NCBI RefSeq assembly: GCF_025463825.1
Contig: NZ_JAODBG010000106.1
Coordinates: 1 to 64,000, forward strand
Direction: 5' to 3'
Length of the DNA: 64,000 nt
From: Cryobacterium sp.
GTDB taxonomy: Bacteria > Actinomycetota > Actinomycetes > Actinomycetales > Microbacteriaceae
Under the pieces are notes generated by a model. The model saw nothing but the letters and a program-made list of their open reading frames with translations. It was not told the DNA's origin and made no database searches. Of the stretch, positions 53,550 through 62,036 are shown in pieces. Both the position numbers and the translations under genes were made by a program. Position 1 is the first letter of the stretch, and each line of letters opens with the position of its first letter.

Positions 53550-54458
53550 CTAGCCGTCGTGACCGCTCAGAGTGAAATTGAAGATCCCCGAATCGAAGCG
53601 ATTGTAAGCCTCGTAGTCCAGCAGCGAATAGAGTTCGGCGCGGGTCTGCATGCGCGGCAACGCGCCGGTCAGCGAGCCGTCGGCGAGGATCATGTCGAGC
53701 CCGTATTCGGCAGCGCCCATGGCCAGGCGCAGCAACGAGACCGGGAAGATCACGAGGTTGACGCCCACGTCCGCGAGCTGCTCCACCCGGAACAGTTCGC
53801 TCTTGCCGAATTCGGTCATGTTCGCCAGGATCGGCACGTCCACGGCGGCGCGGATCGCCTCGAACTCGGCCAGGGTGCCCATGGCCTCGGGGAAGATCGC
53901 GTCGGCGCCGGCGTCGACGAGGGCCTTGGCCCGGTCGATCGCCGCGGCCAGGCCGTCGACGGCGCGGATGTCGGTGCGAGCCATCACGAGCAGGTTCGGG
54001 TCGCGGCGGGCATCCACCGCCGCACGGATGCGCTTGAGGGCGGTGTCGGTGTCGACGACCTGCTTGCCGTCCAGGTGCCCGCACCGTTTCGGGTTGACCT
54101 GGTCTTCGATGTGCAGGCCGGCCACGCCGGCATCCTCGAGGGTCTGCACGGTGCGGGCCACGTTCATCGGCTCGCCGAACCCGGTGTCGGCGTCGACGAG
54201 GGTGGGCAGGTCGGTCATCCGGGAGATTTGCTGGCTGCGGCCGGCCACCTCGGTGAGGGTGGTCAGGCCGATGTCGGGCAGGCCGAGGTCGGCGGCGAGC
54301 ACGGCGCCGGAGATGTAGACCCCTTCGAAGCCCTTTTCCTGGATCATTCGGGCGGAGAGGGGGTTGAACGCGCCGGGGAAGCGCAGCAGGCTACCGGCGG
54401 CGAGGTCGGCGCGCAGCTTCTCGCGCTTGGCGGCGGGGGTGAGCGTGGAGTAGAGCAT
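53550..54458 (-). CDS. prpB: Methylisocitrate lyase
   Basis: 302 residues of the isocitrate-lyase superfamily. The catalytic loop reads NPKRCGHLDGK, the PrpB form of K(R/K)CGH. It splits 2-methylisocitrate into pyruvate and succinate. Its ATG overlaps the prpD stop by one base. Confidence 0.94.
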   Translation of the reverse strand: MLYSTLTPAAKREKLRADLAAGSLLRFPGAFNPLSARMIQEKGFEGVYISGAVLAADLGLPDIGLTTLTEVAGRSQQISRMTDLPTLVDADTGFGEPMNVARTVQTLEDAGVAGLHIEDQVNPKRCGHLDGKQVVDTDTALKRIRAAVDARRDPNLLVMARTDIRAVDGLAAAIDRAKALVDAGADAIFPEAMGTLAEFEAIRAAVDVPILANMTEFGKSELFRVEQLADVGVNLVIFPVSLLRLAMGAAEYGLDMILADGSLTGALPRMQTRAELYSLLDYEAYNRFDSGIFNFTLSGHDG

Positions 54459-55993
54459 CAGAAGATTCCGTTCAGGTGCGGCAGGGTGTCGAAGCGGCCG
54501 GGGCGGGCCACCAGGGTGAGGGCGCCGAGGTCGGTGCTGGAGAGCTCCGGCAGGCGCTGGGCCAGGTCAAGGAACCGGTCGACCTCCCCCGGCGCCAGGA
54601 CGTCGGCGGCCAGCAGCCGGAACTTGTCGACGTAGTCGGAGCGGACGAAGGGTCGCGCGCCGAGCGGATGCGCATCCGCGACGGCGAGCTCGTCGACCAG
54701 GGTGCTGCCGTCGGCGAGGACGATCTCCACCCGGCCGCCGAACGCCTTCTCGGCGGGGTCGGTGGAGTGGTACCGGCGGGTCCATTCGGCGTCCTCGCTG
54801 GTGGTCACGGTGTTCCACAGGGCCACCGTGTCCGCCCGACCGGCCCGCTCGGGCAGGTAGGAGTCGACGTGGTGCCAGGCGCCGTCCTGCAGCGCGACAG
54901 CGAAGATGTACGGCACCGAGTGGTCAAGGGTTTCCCGGCTCGCCCGCGGGTCGTACTTCTGCGGGTCGTTCGCACCGGAGCCGATCACATTGTGGGTGTG
55001 CTGGGAGGTGGCGATGAGGATGCTGCGGATCGCGCCCGGCACGAGGATCTCCGGGTGCTCGCGGTGCAGCTTGCGGGCCAGGTCGATGAGCGCCTGCGCC
55101 TGGTACTCGGCGGAGTGCTCCTTGGTGAAGCTGTCCAGGATCGCCCGTTTGGCCTCGCCTGCTGCCGGCAGCGCCACGTCGTAGGCGGCATCCGGGCCAT
55201 CGAGCAGCCAGGCGATCACCCCGTCCTCGCCCTCGTAGATCGGGGTGGGGCTGGTCTGGCCGCGCATGGCCCGGTCCACGGCCTCCACGGCTATCTTGCC
55301 GGCGAAGGCGGGCGCGAAGGCCTTCCAGCTGGAGATCTCACCCTTGCGGGACTGCCGGGTGGCGGTGGTGGTGTGCAGGGCCTGGCCGATGGCCTGGAAG
55401 ATCACGTCGGGGCCGAGGCCCAGCAGGGTGCCGATGCCGGCCGCGGCGGAGGGGCCCAGGTGGGCGACGTGGTCGATCTTGTGTCGGTGCAGGCTGATCG
55501 AGCGGGCCAGGTCGATCTGCACCTCGTAGCCGGTCGCGATGCCGCGCACCAGCTCCCGGCCGGTCAGCCCCCGGGCGGCCGCGAGGTGCTGGGCGACGGC
55601 GACGAGCGGCGGGATGTTGTCGCCGGGGTGCGAGTACTCGGCGGCCAGGAACGTGTCGTGGTAGTCCAGCTCCCGCACGGCCACGCCGTTGGCCCAGGCG
55701 GCCCACTCCGGGGACACCCGCACGTCGCCGGACGAGCCGAACACCGTCGCGCCGTCGCCGCCGGAGGACCGGGGATGCGCCAGCGCCTGCGACCGGGCGG
55801 CCGCGACGGGGTCGCGGGTGAGCGACGCGGCGGCAACGGCGGCGTTGTCGATCACCCGGTTGATGATCATCTCGGTGACGTCGTCGTCGACCGGGACCTC
55901 ATCTGCCGCCACGGCGGCGATCTTCCAGGCCAGCTGCTCGGTGCGTTCGGGGCTGCTCTCACTTCGGTGCACGCGTACTGCGGTCGTCTGCAC
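54458..55993 (-). CDS. prpD: 2-Methylcitrate dehydratase
   Basis: 511 residues of the MmgE/PrpD family. Recognised segments are [27 protein letters not shown] (in part) and [20 protein letters not shown]. It converts 2-methylcitrate towards 2-methylisocitrate. It is the first enzyme gene of the operon, 87 bases after the regulator. Confidence 0.94.
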   Translation of the reverse strand: MQTTAVRVHRSESSPERTEQLAWKIAAVAADEVPVDDDVTEMIINRVIDNAAVAAASLTRDPVAAARSQALAHPRSSGGDGATVFGSSGDVRVSPEWAAWANGVAVRELDYHDTFLAAEYSHPGDNIPPLVAVAQHLAAARGLTGRELVRGIATGYEVQIDLARSISLHRHKIDHVAHLGPSAAAGIGTLLGLGPDVIFQAIGQALHTTTATRQSRKGEISSWKAFAPAFAGKIAVEAVDRAMRGQTSPTPIYEGEDGVIAWLLDGPDAAYDVALPAAGEAKRAILDSFTKEHSAEYQAQALIDLARKLHREHPEILVPGAIRSILIATSQHTHNVIGSGANDPQKYDPRASRETLDHSVPYIFAVALQDGAWHHVDSYLPERAGRADTVALWNTVTTSEDAEWTRRYHSTDPAEKAFGGRVEIVLADGSTLVDELAVADAHPLGARPFVRSDYVDKFRLLAADVLAPGEVDRFLDLAQRLPELSSTDLGALTLVARPGRFDTLPHLNGIF

Positions 55994-56035
55994 GGGGTGG
56001 TCCTTTCGGTCGTCGGTGGGTCGGCGTCGTTCGTC

Positions 56036-56098
56036 GGTCGGGTGGGTCAGGCGGTCGGGTGGGTCAGGCGGTCGGGTCGGTCAGGCGGTCGGGTGGGT
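56036..56098. repeat. 17-base tandem repeat at the end of the prp regulator
   Basis: GGTCGGGTGGGTCAGGC occurs three times (third copy with one change) plus a 12-base partial copy. It spans the end of the GntR gene and supplies its stop codon (56081-56083). Because 17 is not a multiple of three, copy-number change would alter the regulator's C-terminus. Confidence 0.9.
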
Positions 56099-56764
56099 GG
56101 CTCCGAGCACGGCGAGGACGCTGGCCAGGCTCAGGTGCAGGTGCACGTGGGTGGCGTGCCCGGCGAGCGCCGCATCCCCGTCGATGATCGCGTCGAGGAT
56201 CAGCAGGTGTTCGGCGGCCGCGGCTCGCAGCCGCACCGGGTTGCCCCTGGCGACCCGGCGGATGCGGGCCAGGTGCGTGCGCACGGCGTCCAGGGCGCCC
56301 ACGAGGAAGACGTTGTCCACGGCGGCGTCGATGGCGGCGTCGAACTCATCGATGAGGGCGTAATAGCGGTGGATGCCGTCCTCGCCCGCGTCGAGCAGGG
56401 CGGGCGCGCCGACGAACCGCCCGCGCAGCATCCGGAACGCCGACCTGTCGCCGGCCCGGGCGGCGAGGGTCGCGGCCCGCTCCTCGAGGGCCTCGCGCAG
56501 CTCGTAGAGGTCGTTGATGGACTCGACCGACATCTCGGTGACCGAGAAGCCACGGCCGCTGCGGCCGGCAACGAGGCCGTCTGCCACGAGCCGGGCCACG
56601 GCCGAGCGGAGCGGGGTGCGGGAGACGCCGAGCCTGGCGGCCTGTTCCACTTCGAGGAGCACGGTTCCGGCGGGCAGGATGCCGTCGAGGATCTCGTCGC
56701 GGAGCACGCGGTAGGCCCGGTCACTCGCCCGCTCCGGTGCGGCCTTGAGGGCCTCTGTATACAC
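56081..56764 (-). CDS. GntR-family (FCD) regulator of the methylcitrate operon
   Basis: 227 residues. The winged helix includes ILDGILPAGTVLLEVEQAARLGVSRTPLRSAVARL (residues about 25-60, in part). The helical FCD domain follows with its metal-binding His/Asp pattern. The start is GTG, inside the operator-like palindrome TGTATACA, implying autoregulation. It precedes prpD on the same strand. The likely effector is a methylcitrate-cycle acid; this is inferred. Confidence 0.88.
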   Translation of the reverse strand: MYTEALKAAPERASDRAYRVLRDEILDGILPAGTVLLEVEQAARLGVSRTPLRSAVARLVADGLVAGRSGRGFSVTEMSVESINDLYELREALEERAATLAARAGDRSAFRMLRGRFVGAPALLDAGEDGIHRYYALIDEFDAAIDAAVDNVFLVGALDAVRTHLARIRRVARGNPVRLRAAAAEHLLILDAIIDGDAALAGHATHVHLHLSLASVLAVLGATHPTA

Positions 56765-56825
56765 AAGCGCATCCTATTCCCCTTTCCTCCCCCATGTGCA
56801 CGACGGACCACACCTTGTGTATACA
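56756..56825. promoter_or_regulatory. Paired GntR operators between prp regulator and prpE remnant
   Basis: TGTATACACAAG (56756-56767) and its exact complement CTTGTGTATACA (56814-56825) face each other. Each contains the perfect octamer palindrome TGTATACA, the usual form of FCD-type GntR sites. The first covers the regulator's start codon; the second lies about 30 bases before the former prpE start. Confidence 0.75.
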
Positions 56826-56853
56826 TGAGAGCTTTAATGGAGAGGTTCGCTCC

Positions 56854-57100
56854 ATGATCCAAACGCACTGGAACCACGCTGTACCGCGATGTCTGGCGGC
56901 GGAGCATCGACGAGCGCGAAGACTTCTGGCTGGACGCCGCCCGCGGCATCGACTGGGTGAACCCACCGAGCACCGCATTGTCCCAGCGCTCCGCCACGGA
57001 CTACAGCTGGTTCGCCGACGGCACCCTCAACACGAGCTACAACGCCCTGGACCGGCACATGCTCGTCAGCCGCGGCGACCACGCGGCGCCGATCAGCCCT
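56854..57100 (+). pseudogene. prpE: Truncated propionyl-CoA synthetase (prpE) remnant
   Basis: From 56879 one frame encodes the N-terminus of an acyl-CoA synthetase: YRDVWRRSIDEREDFWLDAA, IDWVNPPSTAL, YSWFADGTLNTSYNALDRH and then SRGDHAAPI. Homology stops abruptly at about residue 75 of a protein that should have more than 600 residues. The break coincides with the edge of a palindrome at 57101. The ATG behind the ribosome site (56854) is in another frame and a stop blocks the correct one, so the start is lost too. The promoter side, with the GntR operator, is intact. Confidence 0.88.
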
Positions 57101-57166
57101 AACTGTTCCCCGTGCGGACTTCTGCACCCGGTGTGCCGGGTCCTTTTGTCCGGACGGGGAACAGTT
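57101..57166. repeat. Long palindrome at the prpE truncation point
   Basis: AACTGTTCCCCGTGCGGAC and GTCCGGACGGGGAACAGTT pair at 18 of 19 positions around a 28-base loop. The loop holds its own hairpin ACCCGG/CCGGGT followed by CCTTTT. It lies between the prpE remnant and the convergent SDR stop, so it may also end transcription. Confidence 0.85.
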
Positions 57167-57173
57167 GTGTCAG

Positions 57174-57968
57174 TCAGCGCGGGGCGAGCGGTCCGCGGGC
57201 GACCAGGTGCGGCGCGGCTTGGGCGACGGGCTTGACTACGAGCAGGTCCACGTTCACGTGGGCCGGCAGTTCCACGGCGGCCACGATGGTCGCGGCGATG
57301 TCCTCGGCCAGCAGCGGATGCGGCACGTTCGTGTACGCGGCCCTGGCCTTCTCGGCATCACCGTCGAAGCGCACCAGGCCGAATTCCTCGGTCTGCACCA
57401 TGCCCGGCGCGATCTCGATCACCCGGATCGGTTCACCGTTCAGCTCCAGCCGCAGGACCTCGGTCATGGCGTGCGCGGCGAACTTGGCGGCGTTGTAGCC
57501 GCCGCCGCCGAGGTACGCCGTGTGCCCGGCGATCGAGGTGATGTTGACGATGTCGGCTGATGCGGCGGCGCCGGCCGCATCCGGCCCCGCGGTGAGCGAC
57601 GCCCGCAGCAACGGCAGCACCGCGCTGGTCACCCGCTTCACGGCCAGCACGTTGATCTCGAACATCCACGCCCAGTCCTCGATGGCGCCGGCCTCGACCG
57701 AGTCGAGCCCCTTCGCGCCGCCGGCGTTGTTGACCAGGGCGTGCACCGGGCCGGACCCGGCCAGGTAGTCACGCAGCTTGTCGACATCGGCCTGCACCGT
57801 GAGGTCGCCCGGGAACACGGCCGCGCCGGTCTCCTCCGCCAGCGCCGCGAGCCGGTCGGCGCGACGCGCCACGCCCACCACATCCCAGCCGTGCTCGCGG
57901 AACAGGCGCACGGTGGCCGCTCCGATTCCGCTGCTTGCCCCGGTGACCACGACTCTTCTTTTGCCCAT
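57174..57968 (-). CDS. Short-chain dehydrogenase/reductase, YdfG-like
   Basis: 264 residues. The cofactor loop is VVVTGASSGIGAATVRLFREHG, with ARRADR after strand 2 favouring NADP. It also has NNAGGAKGLDS and the catalytic segment NITSIAGHTAYLGGGGYNAAKFA. The family includes serine/3-hydroxy acid dehydrogenases such as YdfG. The ATG at 57968 immediately precedes the Rossmann strand; upstream frame is unlikely to be translated. Confidence 0.9.
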   Translation of the reverse strand: MGKRRVVVTGASSGIGAATVRLFREHGWDVVGVARRADRLAALAEETGAAVFPGDLTVQADVDKLRDYLAGSGPVHALVNNAGGAKGLDSVEAGAIEDWAWMFEINVLAVKRVTSAVLPLLRASLTAGPDAAGAAASADIVNITSIAGHTAYLGGGGYNAAKFAAHAMTEVLRLELNGEPIRVIEIAPGMVQTEEFGLVRFDGDAEKARAAYTNVPHPLLAEDIAATIVAAVELPAHVNVDLLVVKPVAQAAPHLVARGPLAPR

Positions 57969-57997
57969 TGGCCTATTCTGCCCGGAGAATGGACACG

Positions 57998-59098
57998 ATG
58001 AGTTCGCCGACCGACGCACCCCACAAGCACAAGCGCCGCGTACCCCTCTGGGACAACGCCCGCTGGATCGCCATCACCCTGATGGTGATCGGTCACGCGA
58101 TCCTCAAGCTGATCGGCGAATCGGACCCCGCCTACGGCGTCTACCTGTTCATCTACGCCTTCCACGTGCCGGTGTTCGTCGCCGTCAGCGGGTACTTCGC
58201 CAAGTCCGGCCCGCCCGGCCCTCGTCAGATGCACCGGCTGGTGACCGACGTCGTCTTCCCGTACCTGATCTTCCAGACCATCTGGACGCTGATCACCTGG
58301 GCGCTCAGCGGCACCCTCACAGTGGACTACTCGGCGCCGTCCTGGACGCTGTGGTTCCTGATCGCCCTCGCGATCTGGCGGGTGGTCCTGCCGTACCTGG
58401 TGCTGATGCGCTACCCGCTGCTGATCAGCATCGCGATCTCGGTGGGCGCCGGGTACGTCGGCGACATCGACAGCACCTTCTCGCTGTCGCGCACGCTCGG
58501 GCTGCTGCCGTTCTTCGTGTTCGGCTGGCGGCTGCGCCAGTGGCCGCTCACCGCGAGCTGGATGCACCTCTCCCCCGCCGCCGTGTGGCGCTGGCGGTCC
58601 GGCGCGATCGCCCTGTTCGCCGCCCTGGCCCTGGCCATCACGATCAACATCGTCGGCGTGCGGGACCTGCGGCTGCGCAGCTTCACCCTGTACGACGAGG
58701 CGTACTGGCAATTCGGTTACGACCAGTTCTGGGCCGGCGTGATCCGCCTGGGCCTGATGGTGGCGTCGTTCGGTTTCATCCTGGCGTTCCTGATGCTGAT
58801 GCCGCGCCGGGCCACCTGGTTCACCCCGCTCGGCGCCGCGACCATGTACATCTACCTGCTGCACACCTTCCTGCTCTACCCGCTGCGGGAAACCGGCGTG
58901 CTCGACGGGCCGCAGCCGGGCTGGGTGCTGCCGGCGATCATCCTGCTGGCCATCGGCATCTCGGTGCTGCTGTCCCTGCCGGTGGTTCGGCGGGTCTTCC
59001 GGCCCCTCGTGGAACCCCGGCTGCGTTGGCTGTTCCGGCAGGAACCGTCCACCCACACGGGCACCATCGTGCTGCCGCACGGGCCGGGCAAGCCCTAG
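57998..59098 (+). CDS. Acyltransferase-3-family membrane protein
   Basis: 366 residues with about ten helices. The family start WDNARWIAITLMVIGHAILK carries the conserved His, and FHVPVFVAVSGYF follows. Members acetylate sugars or cell-wall polymers using a membrane-side acyl donor. GGAGA ten bases upstream selects the ATG at 57998 over 57989. It diverges from the SDR gene with only 29 bases between. Confidence 0.88.
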   Translation: MSSPTDAPHKHKRRVPLWDNARWIAITLMVIGHAILKLIGESDPAYGVYLFIYAFHVPVFVAVSGYFAKSGPPGPRQMHRLVTDVVFPYLIFQTIWTLITWALSGTLTVDYSAPSWTLWFLIALAIWRVVLPYLVLMRYPLLISIAISVGAGYVGDIDSTFSLSRTLGLLPFFVFGWRLRQWPLTASWMHLSPAAVWRWRSGAIALFAALALAITINIVGVRDLRLRSFTLYDEAYWQFGYDQFWAGVIRLGLMVASFGFILAFLMLMPRRATWFTPLGAATMYIYLLHTFLLYPLRETGVLDGPQPGWVLPAIILLAIGISVLLSLPVVRRVFRPLVEPRLRWLFRQEPSTHTGTIVLPHGPGKP

Positions 59099-59160
59099 CG
59101 CGACCGCCCGCGCGCGTCTGCACCGCGCGCAGATGACGCCGTGTTTCGGGTCCCCATTGT

Positions 59161-59265
59161 CGGTCGAGGCTCTGCTGCCTAGGGTTGCTGCAGAGAGGCG
59201 GAGCGGCTAGCTCCGCGAGCGACACCTCGGGGAGTTGCCCCGACCATCAGCAGGGAGAGAGACCC
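59161..59265 (+). promoter_or_regulatory. Structured leader before metY
   Basis: Two tight hairpins are evident: GCGGAGC/GCTCCGC (59198-59216) and TCGGGG/CCCCGA (59227-59243). GGTCG near 59162 can pair with CGACC at about 59241, and CTGCTG near 59173 with CAGCAG at about 59248; the two pairings cross, as in a pseudoknot or a switch. No SAM-I, SAM-II or SAM-IV core could be matched. Confidence 0.45.
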
Positions 59266-60594
59266 ATGAGCGACACCGCAGACTGGAAGTTCGAAACCAA
59301 GCAGGTCCACTCCGGGGCTCGCCCGGACCCGACCACCAACGCGCGGGCAACGCCGATCTACCAGACCACCTCGTACGTCTTCAACAACGCCGAGCATGCT
59401 CAGAACCTGTTCGCGCTAGCCGAATTCGGCAACATCTACACCCGCATCCAGAACCCGACCCAGGCCGTGGTCGAAGAACGTGTCGCCGCCCTCGAGGGCG
59501 GTACCGGCGCCCTGCTCGTGGCCAGCGGCCAGGCCGCGTCGACGTTCGCGGTGCTCAACATCGCCCAGGCCGGCGACCACATCGTGTCGTCCAGCTCGAT
59601 CTACGGCGGCACCTACAACCTGTTCAAGTACACGCTGAAGAAGCTCGGCATCGAAACCACCTTCGTCGAGGACCAGGACGACGCCGCCGAGTGGGCCCGC
59701 GCGGTGCGGCCGAACACCAAGCTGTTCTTCGCCGAGACCATCGGCAACCCGAAGATCAACATCCTCGACATCGCCCTCGTCGCGGAGGTCGCGCACAGCA
59801 ACGGGGTGCCGTTGATCGTGGACAACACCATCGCCACGCCGTACCTGCTGCGCCCGTTCGAGCACGGCGCCGACATCGTGGTGCACTCCGCCACCAAGTT
59901 CCTCGGCGGCCACGGCACCATCATCGGCGGCGTCGTCGTGGACGGCGGGCTGTTCGAGTGGTCGGCCAACGTGGAGAAGTTCCCCGGCCTGACCGAACCC
60001 GACCCGTCCTACCACGGGGCCAGTTACACCAAGGCGGTCGGCGACAGCCTCGCCTTCATCATCAAGGCTCGGGTGCAGCTGCTGCGCGACCTCGGCAGCG
60101 CCATCGCCCCGGCGAGCGCCTGGCAGCTCATCCAGGGCATCGAGACGCTGAGCCTCCGCATCGAGAGGCACGTGTCCAACGCGCAGACCATCGCCGAGTT
60201 CCTCGAGAACCACCCGGACATCGCGTCAGTCAACTACGCCGGCCTGCCGTCCAGCCCCTGGTACGCCGCGGCCAACAAGTACCTGCCGCTGGGCGTGGGC
60301 GCGGTGCTCTCCTTCGAGCTCAAGGGCGGGTTGGATGCCGGCCGGGCGCTGGTGGATAACCTGGCACTGTTCAGCCACCTGGCCAACATCGGCGATGTGC
60401 GGTCCCTCGTGATCCACCCGGCCTCCACCACGCACGCCCAGCTCACCCCGGAGCAGCAGCTCACCGCCGGTGTGACGCCCGGCCTGGTGCGGCTCTCCCT
60501 GGGCATCGAGAACGTCGTCGACCTGCAGGCCGACCTCGAAACCGGACTGGCCGCCGCCCGCGCCGTGGTCCTGGCCTCACGCGCCAACGCGTAG
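59266..60594 (+). CDS. metY: O-acetylhomoserine sulfhydrylase
   Basis: 442 residues of the Cys/Met-metabolism PLP family. The PLP-binding Lys lies in HSATKFLGGHGTIIGG, with YxR-type phosphate-binding segments (NIYTRIQNPTQAVVEERVA, in part). The length of over 420 residues and the KQVHSGARPDPTTNARATPIY start (in part) favour MetY over cystathionine gamma-synthase. It makes homocysteine directly from sulfide, using the product of MetX encoded next. GGGAGAG precedes the ATG. Confidence 0.93.
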   Translation: MSDTADWKFETKQVHSGARPDPTTNARATPIYQTTSYVFNNAEHAQNLFALAEFGNIYTRIQNPTQAVVEERVAALEGGTGALLVASGQAASTFAVLNIAQAGDHIVSSSSIYGGTYNLFKYTLKKLGIETTFVEDQDDAAEWARAVRPNTKLFFAETIGNPKINILDIALVAEVAHSNGVPLIVDNTIATPYLLRPFEHGADIVVHSATKFLGGHGTIIGGVVVDGGLFEWSANVEKFPGLTEPDPSYHGASYTKAVGDSLAFIIKARVQLLRDLGSAIAPASAWQLIQGIETLSLRIERHVSNAQTIAEFLENHPDIASVNYAGLPSSPWYAAANKYLPLGVGAVLSFELKGGLDAGRALVDNLALFSHLANIGDVRSLVIHPASTTHAQLTPEQQLTAGVTPGLVRLSLGIENVVDLQADLETGLAAARAVVLASRANA

Positions 60595-60619
60595 CCGTCC
60601 CGTCCGGTTCCGTTCCGTT

Positions 60620-60681
60620 CCGCGAGAGCGGTGAAACGGTTGCTTCCCGTTCGGGAGGCAACGGATAGGTCGCTTTCGCGG
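60620..60681. repeat. 62-base nested palindrome between metY and metX
   Basis: Outer arms CCGCGAGAGCG and CGCTTTCGCGG pair at 10 of 11 positions. Inner arms CGGTTGCTTCCC and GGGAGGCAACGG pair at 10 of 12 around a GTTC tetraloop. It is unrelated in sequence to the paired repeats elsewhere. It occupies the 155-base gap and could stabilise or end the metY transcript. Confidence 0.85.
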
Positions 60682-60749
60682 ACTCGGGTGGGACGCAAGT
60701 GACGTAACAATGCGCGGATGGGCGCGAAAAGTCGAGAAGATTGAGCCAT

Positions 60750-61961
60750 ATGGAATGGCAATTCTCCGAGGACACCGTCCCGTCGACCTTCGTCACCGAC
60801 GCGCAGGTGCGCTCCCTGCTGGGCAAACCGCCCGTGACGGGCGGCTGGCGCGACGGTGACCCCGTCGGCGACCGCCGGTTCCTGGACATCGGCGCGCTGG
60901 ACCTCGAGGCCGGCGGCCACCTCGGCGCCGTGCGGATCGCCTACGAGACCTGGGGCGAGCTGAACCCCGCCGGCGACAACGCCGTCCTGGTGCTGCACGC
61001 CCTCACCGGCGACAGCCACCTGGTCGGCCCGTCCGGGCCGGGCCACCCCACCGCGGGGTGGTGGAGCGGCATCGTCGGTCCGGGCCTGGCCATCGACACC
61101 GAGCGGTGGTTCGTGGTCGCACCCAATATGCTCGGCGGCTGCCAGGGCAGCACCGGCCCCGGCTCCCTCGCGCCCGACGGCTCGGAGTGGGGCCCCCGGT
61201 TCCCGTACCTGACCATCCGCGACCAGGTCGCCGCGCAGGTGGCGTTCACCGACCGGCTCGGCATCGACCGCTGGGCCGCGATCATCGGCGGTTCGATGGG
61301 CGGCATGCACGTGCTCGAATGGGGCATCGACCAGCCCGGCCGGGTCGACCGGTTGGCCGTCCTGGCGGCCCCGCCGGTCACCACCGCCGACCAGGTCGCC
61401 CTCAACTCGGTGCAGATCGAGGCGATCCGCACCGACCCGCTGTTCCGCGCCGGCGACTACTACGACGCCGAGCCCGGAGCCGGCCCCAGCCGGGGGCTCG
61501 CCCTGGCCCGGCGGATGGCGCTGCTCAACTACCGCAGCCCGTCCGAGCTCAACATGCGCTTCGAGCGCAGCTGGCAGAGCGATCTGAGCCCGCTGGGCGG
61601 CGGCGGCCGGTTCGCCGTCGAGTCGTATCTGGACTTCCACGGCAACAAGTTCACCCGCCGGTTCGACGCGAACAGCTACATCACCCTGGTCGAGTCCATG
61701 AATTCGCACGACATCGGCCGGGGCCGGGGCGGGGTCGCTGCGGCCCTCGGCCTCGTCACGGCGCGCACCCTCGTCGTCGGCATCGACAGCGACAGGTTGT
61801 TCCCGGTCGAGGGCCAGCGGATCATCGCGGCCGGCCTCGCCCGGGGCGGCGTCGGCCTGGACGACGCCTCGCCCGTCGTGCTCCGGTCCGGCTACGGCCA
61901 CGACGGGTTCCTCATCGAGAACGCCGCCGTCGGCGCCCAGCTGCGGCGGCTGCTCGGCTGA
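60750..61961 (+). CDS. metX: Homoserine O-acetyltransferase
   Basis: 403 residues of the alpha-beta hydrolase MetX family. The nucleophile elbow is IIGGSMGGMHVLEW, the acid is in VVGIDSDRLFP and the base His in SGYGHDGFLIE. The early VLHALTGDSH motif is also typical. It acetylates homoserine to feed MetY. The ribosome site is weak. Confidence 0.94.
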   Translation: MEWQFSEDTVPSTFVTDAQVRSLLGKPPVTGGWRDGDPVGDRRFLDIGALDLEAGGHLGAVRIAYETWGELNPAGDNAVLVLHALTGDSHLVGPSGPGHPTAGWWSGIVGPGLAIDTERWFVVAPNMLGGCQGSTGPGSLAPDGSEWGPRFPYLTIRDQVAAQVAFTDRLGIDRWAAIIGGSMGGMHVLEWGIDQPGRVDRLAVLAAPPVTTADQVALNSVQIEAIRTDPLFRAGDYYDAEPGAGPSRGLALARRMALLNYRSPSELNMRFERSWQSDLSPLGGGGRFAVESYLDFHGNKFTRRFDANSYITLVESMNSHDIGRGRGGVAAALGLVTARTLVVGIDSDRLFPVEGQRIIAAGLARGGVGLDDASPVVLRSGYGHDGFLIENAAVGAQLRRLLG

Positions 61962-61974
61962 GGCGCCCGCGGGT

Positions 61975-62010
61975 TGACAGCGGCCCCGCCCGGGAGAAGT
62001 CTGACAGCGT
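61975..62010 (+). promoter_or_regulatory. Promoter module of the first DUF4389 gene
   Basis: TTGACAGC is followed after 27 bases (start to start) by a second TGACAGC, with GGGAGAA between. The same module, with the same spacing, recurs before the second copy of the gene, indicating a functional regulatory unit. TTGACA could be a -35; the -10 is poor. Confidence 0.5.
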
Positions 62011-62036
62011 TCGACCCGCGGAGAGGACTCGCTGTC

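Noticed and set aside
59161-59265. SAM-I or SAM-IV riboswitch before metY
   Set aside because: The conserved GGCAACC-type core and the flanking purine motifs could not be found, so only an unnamed structured leader is reported.
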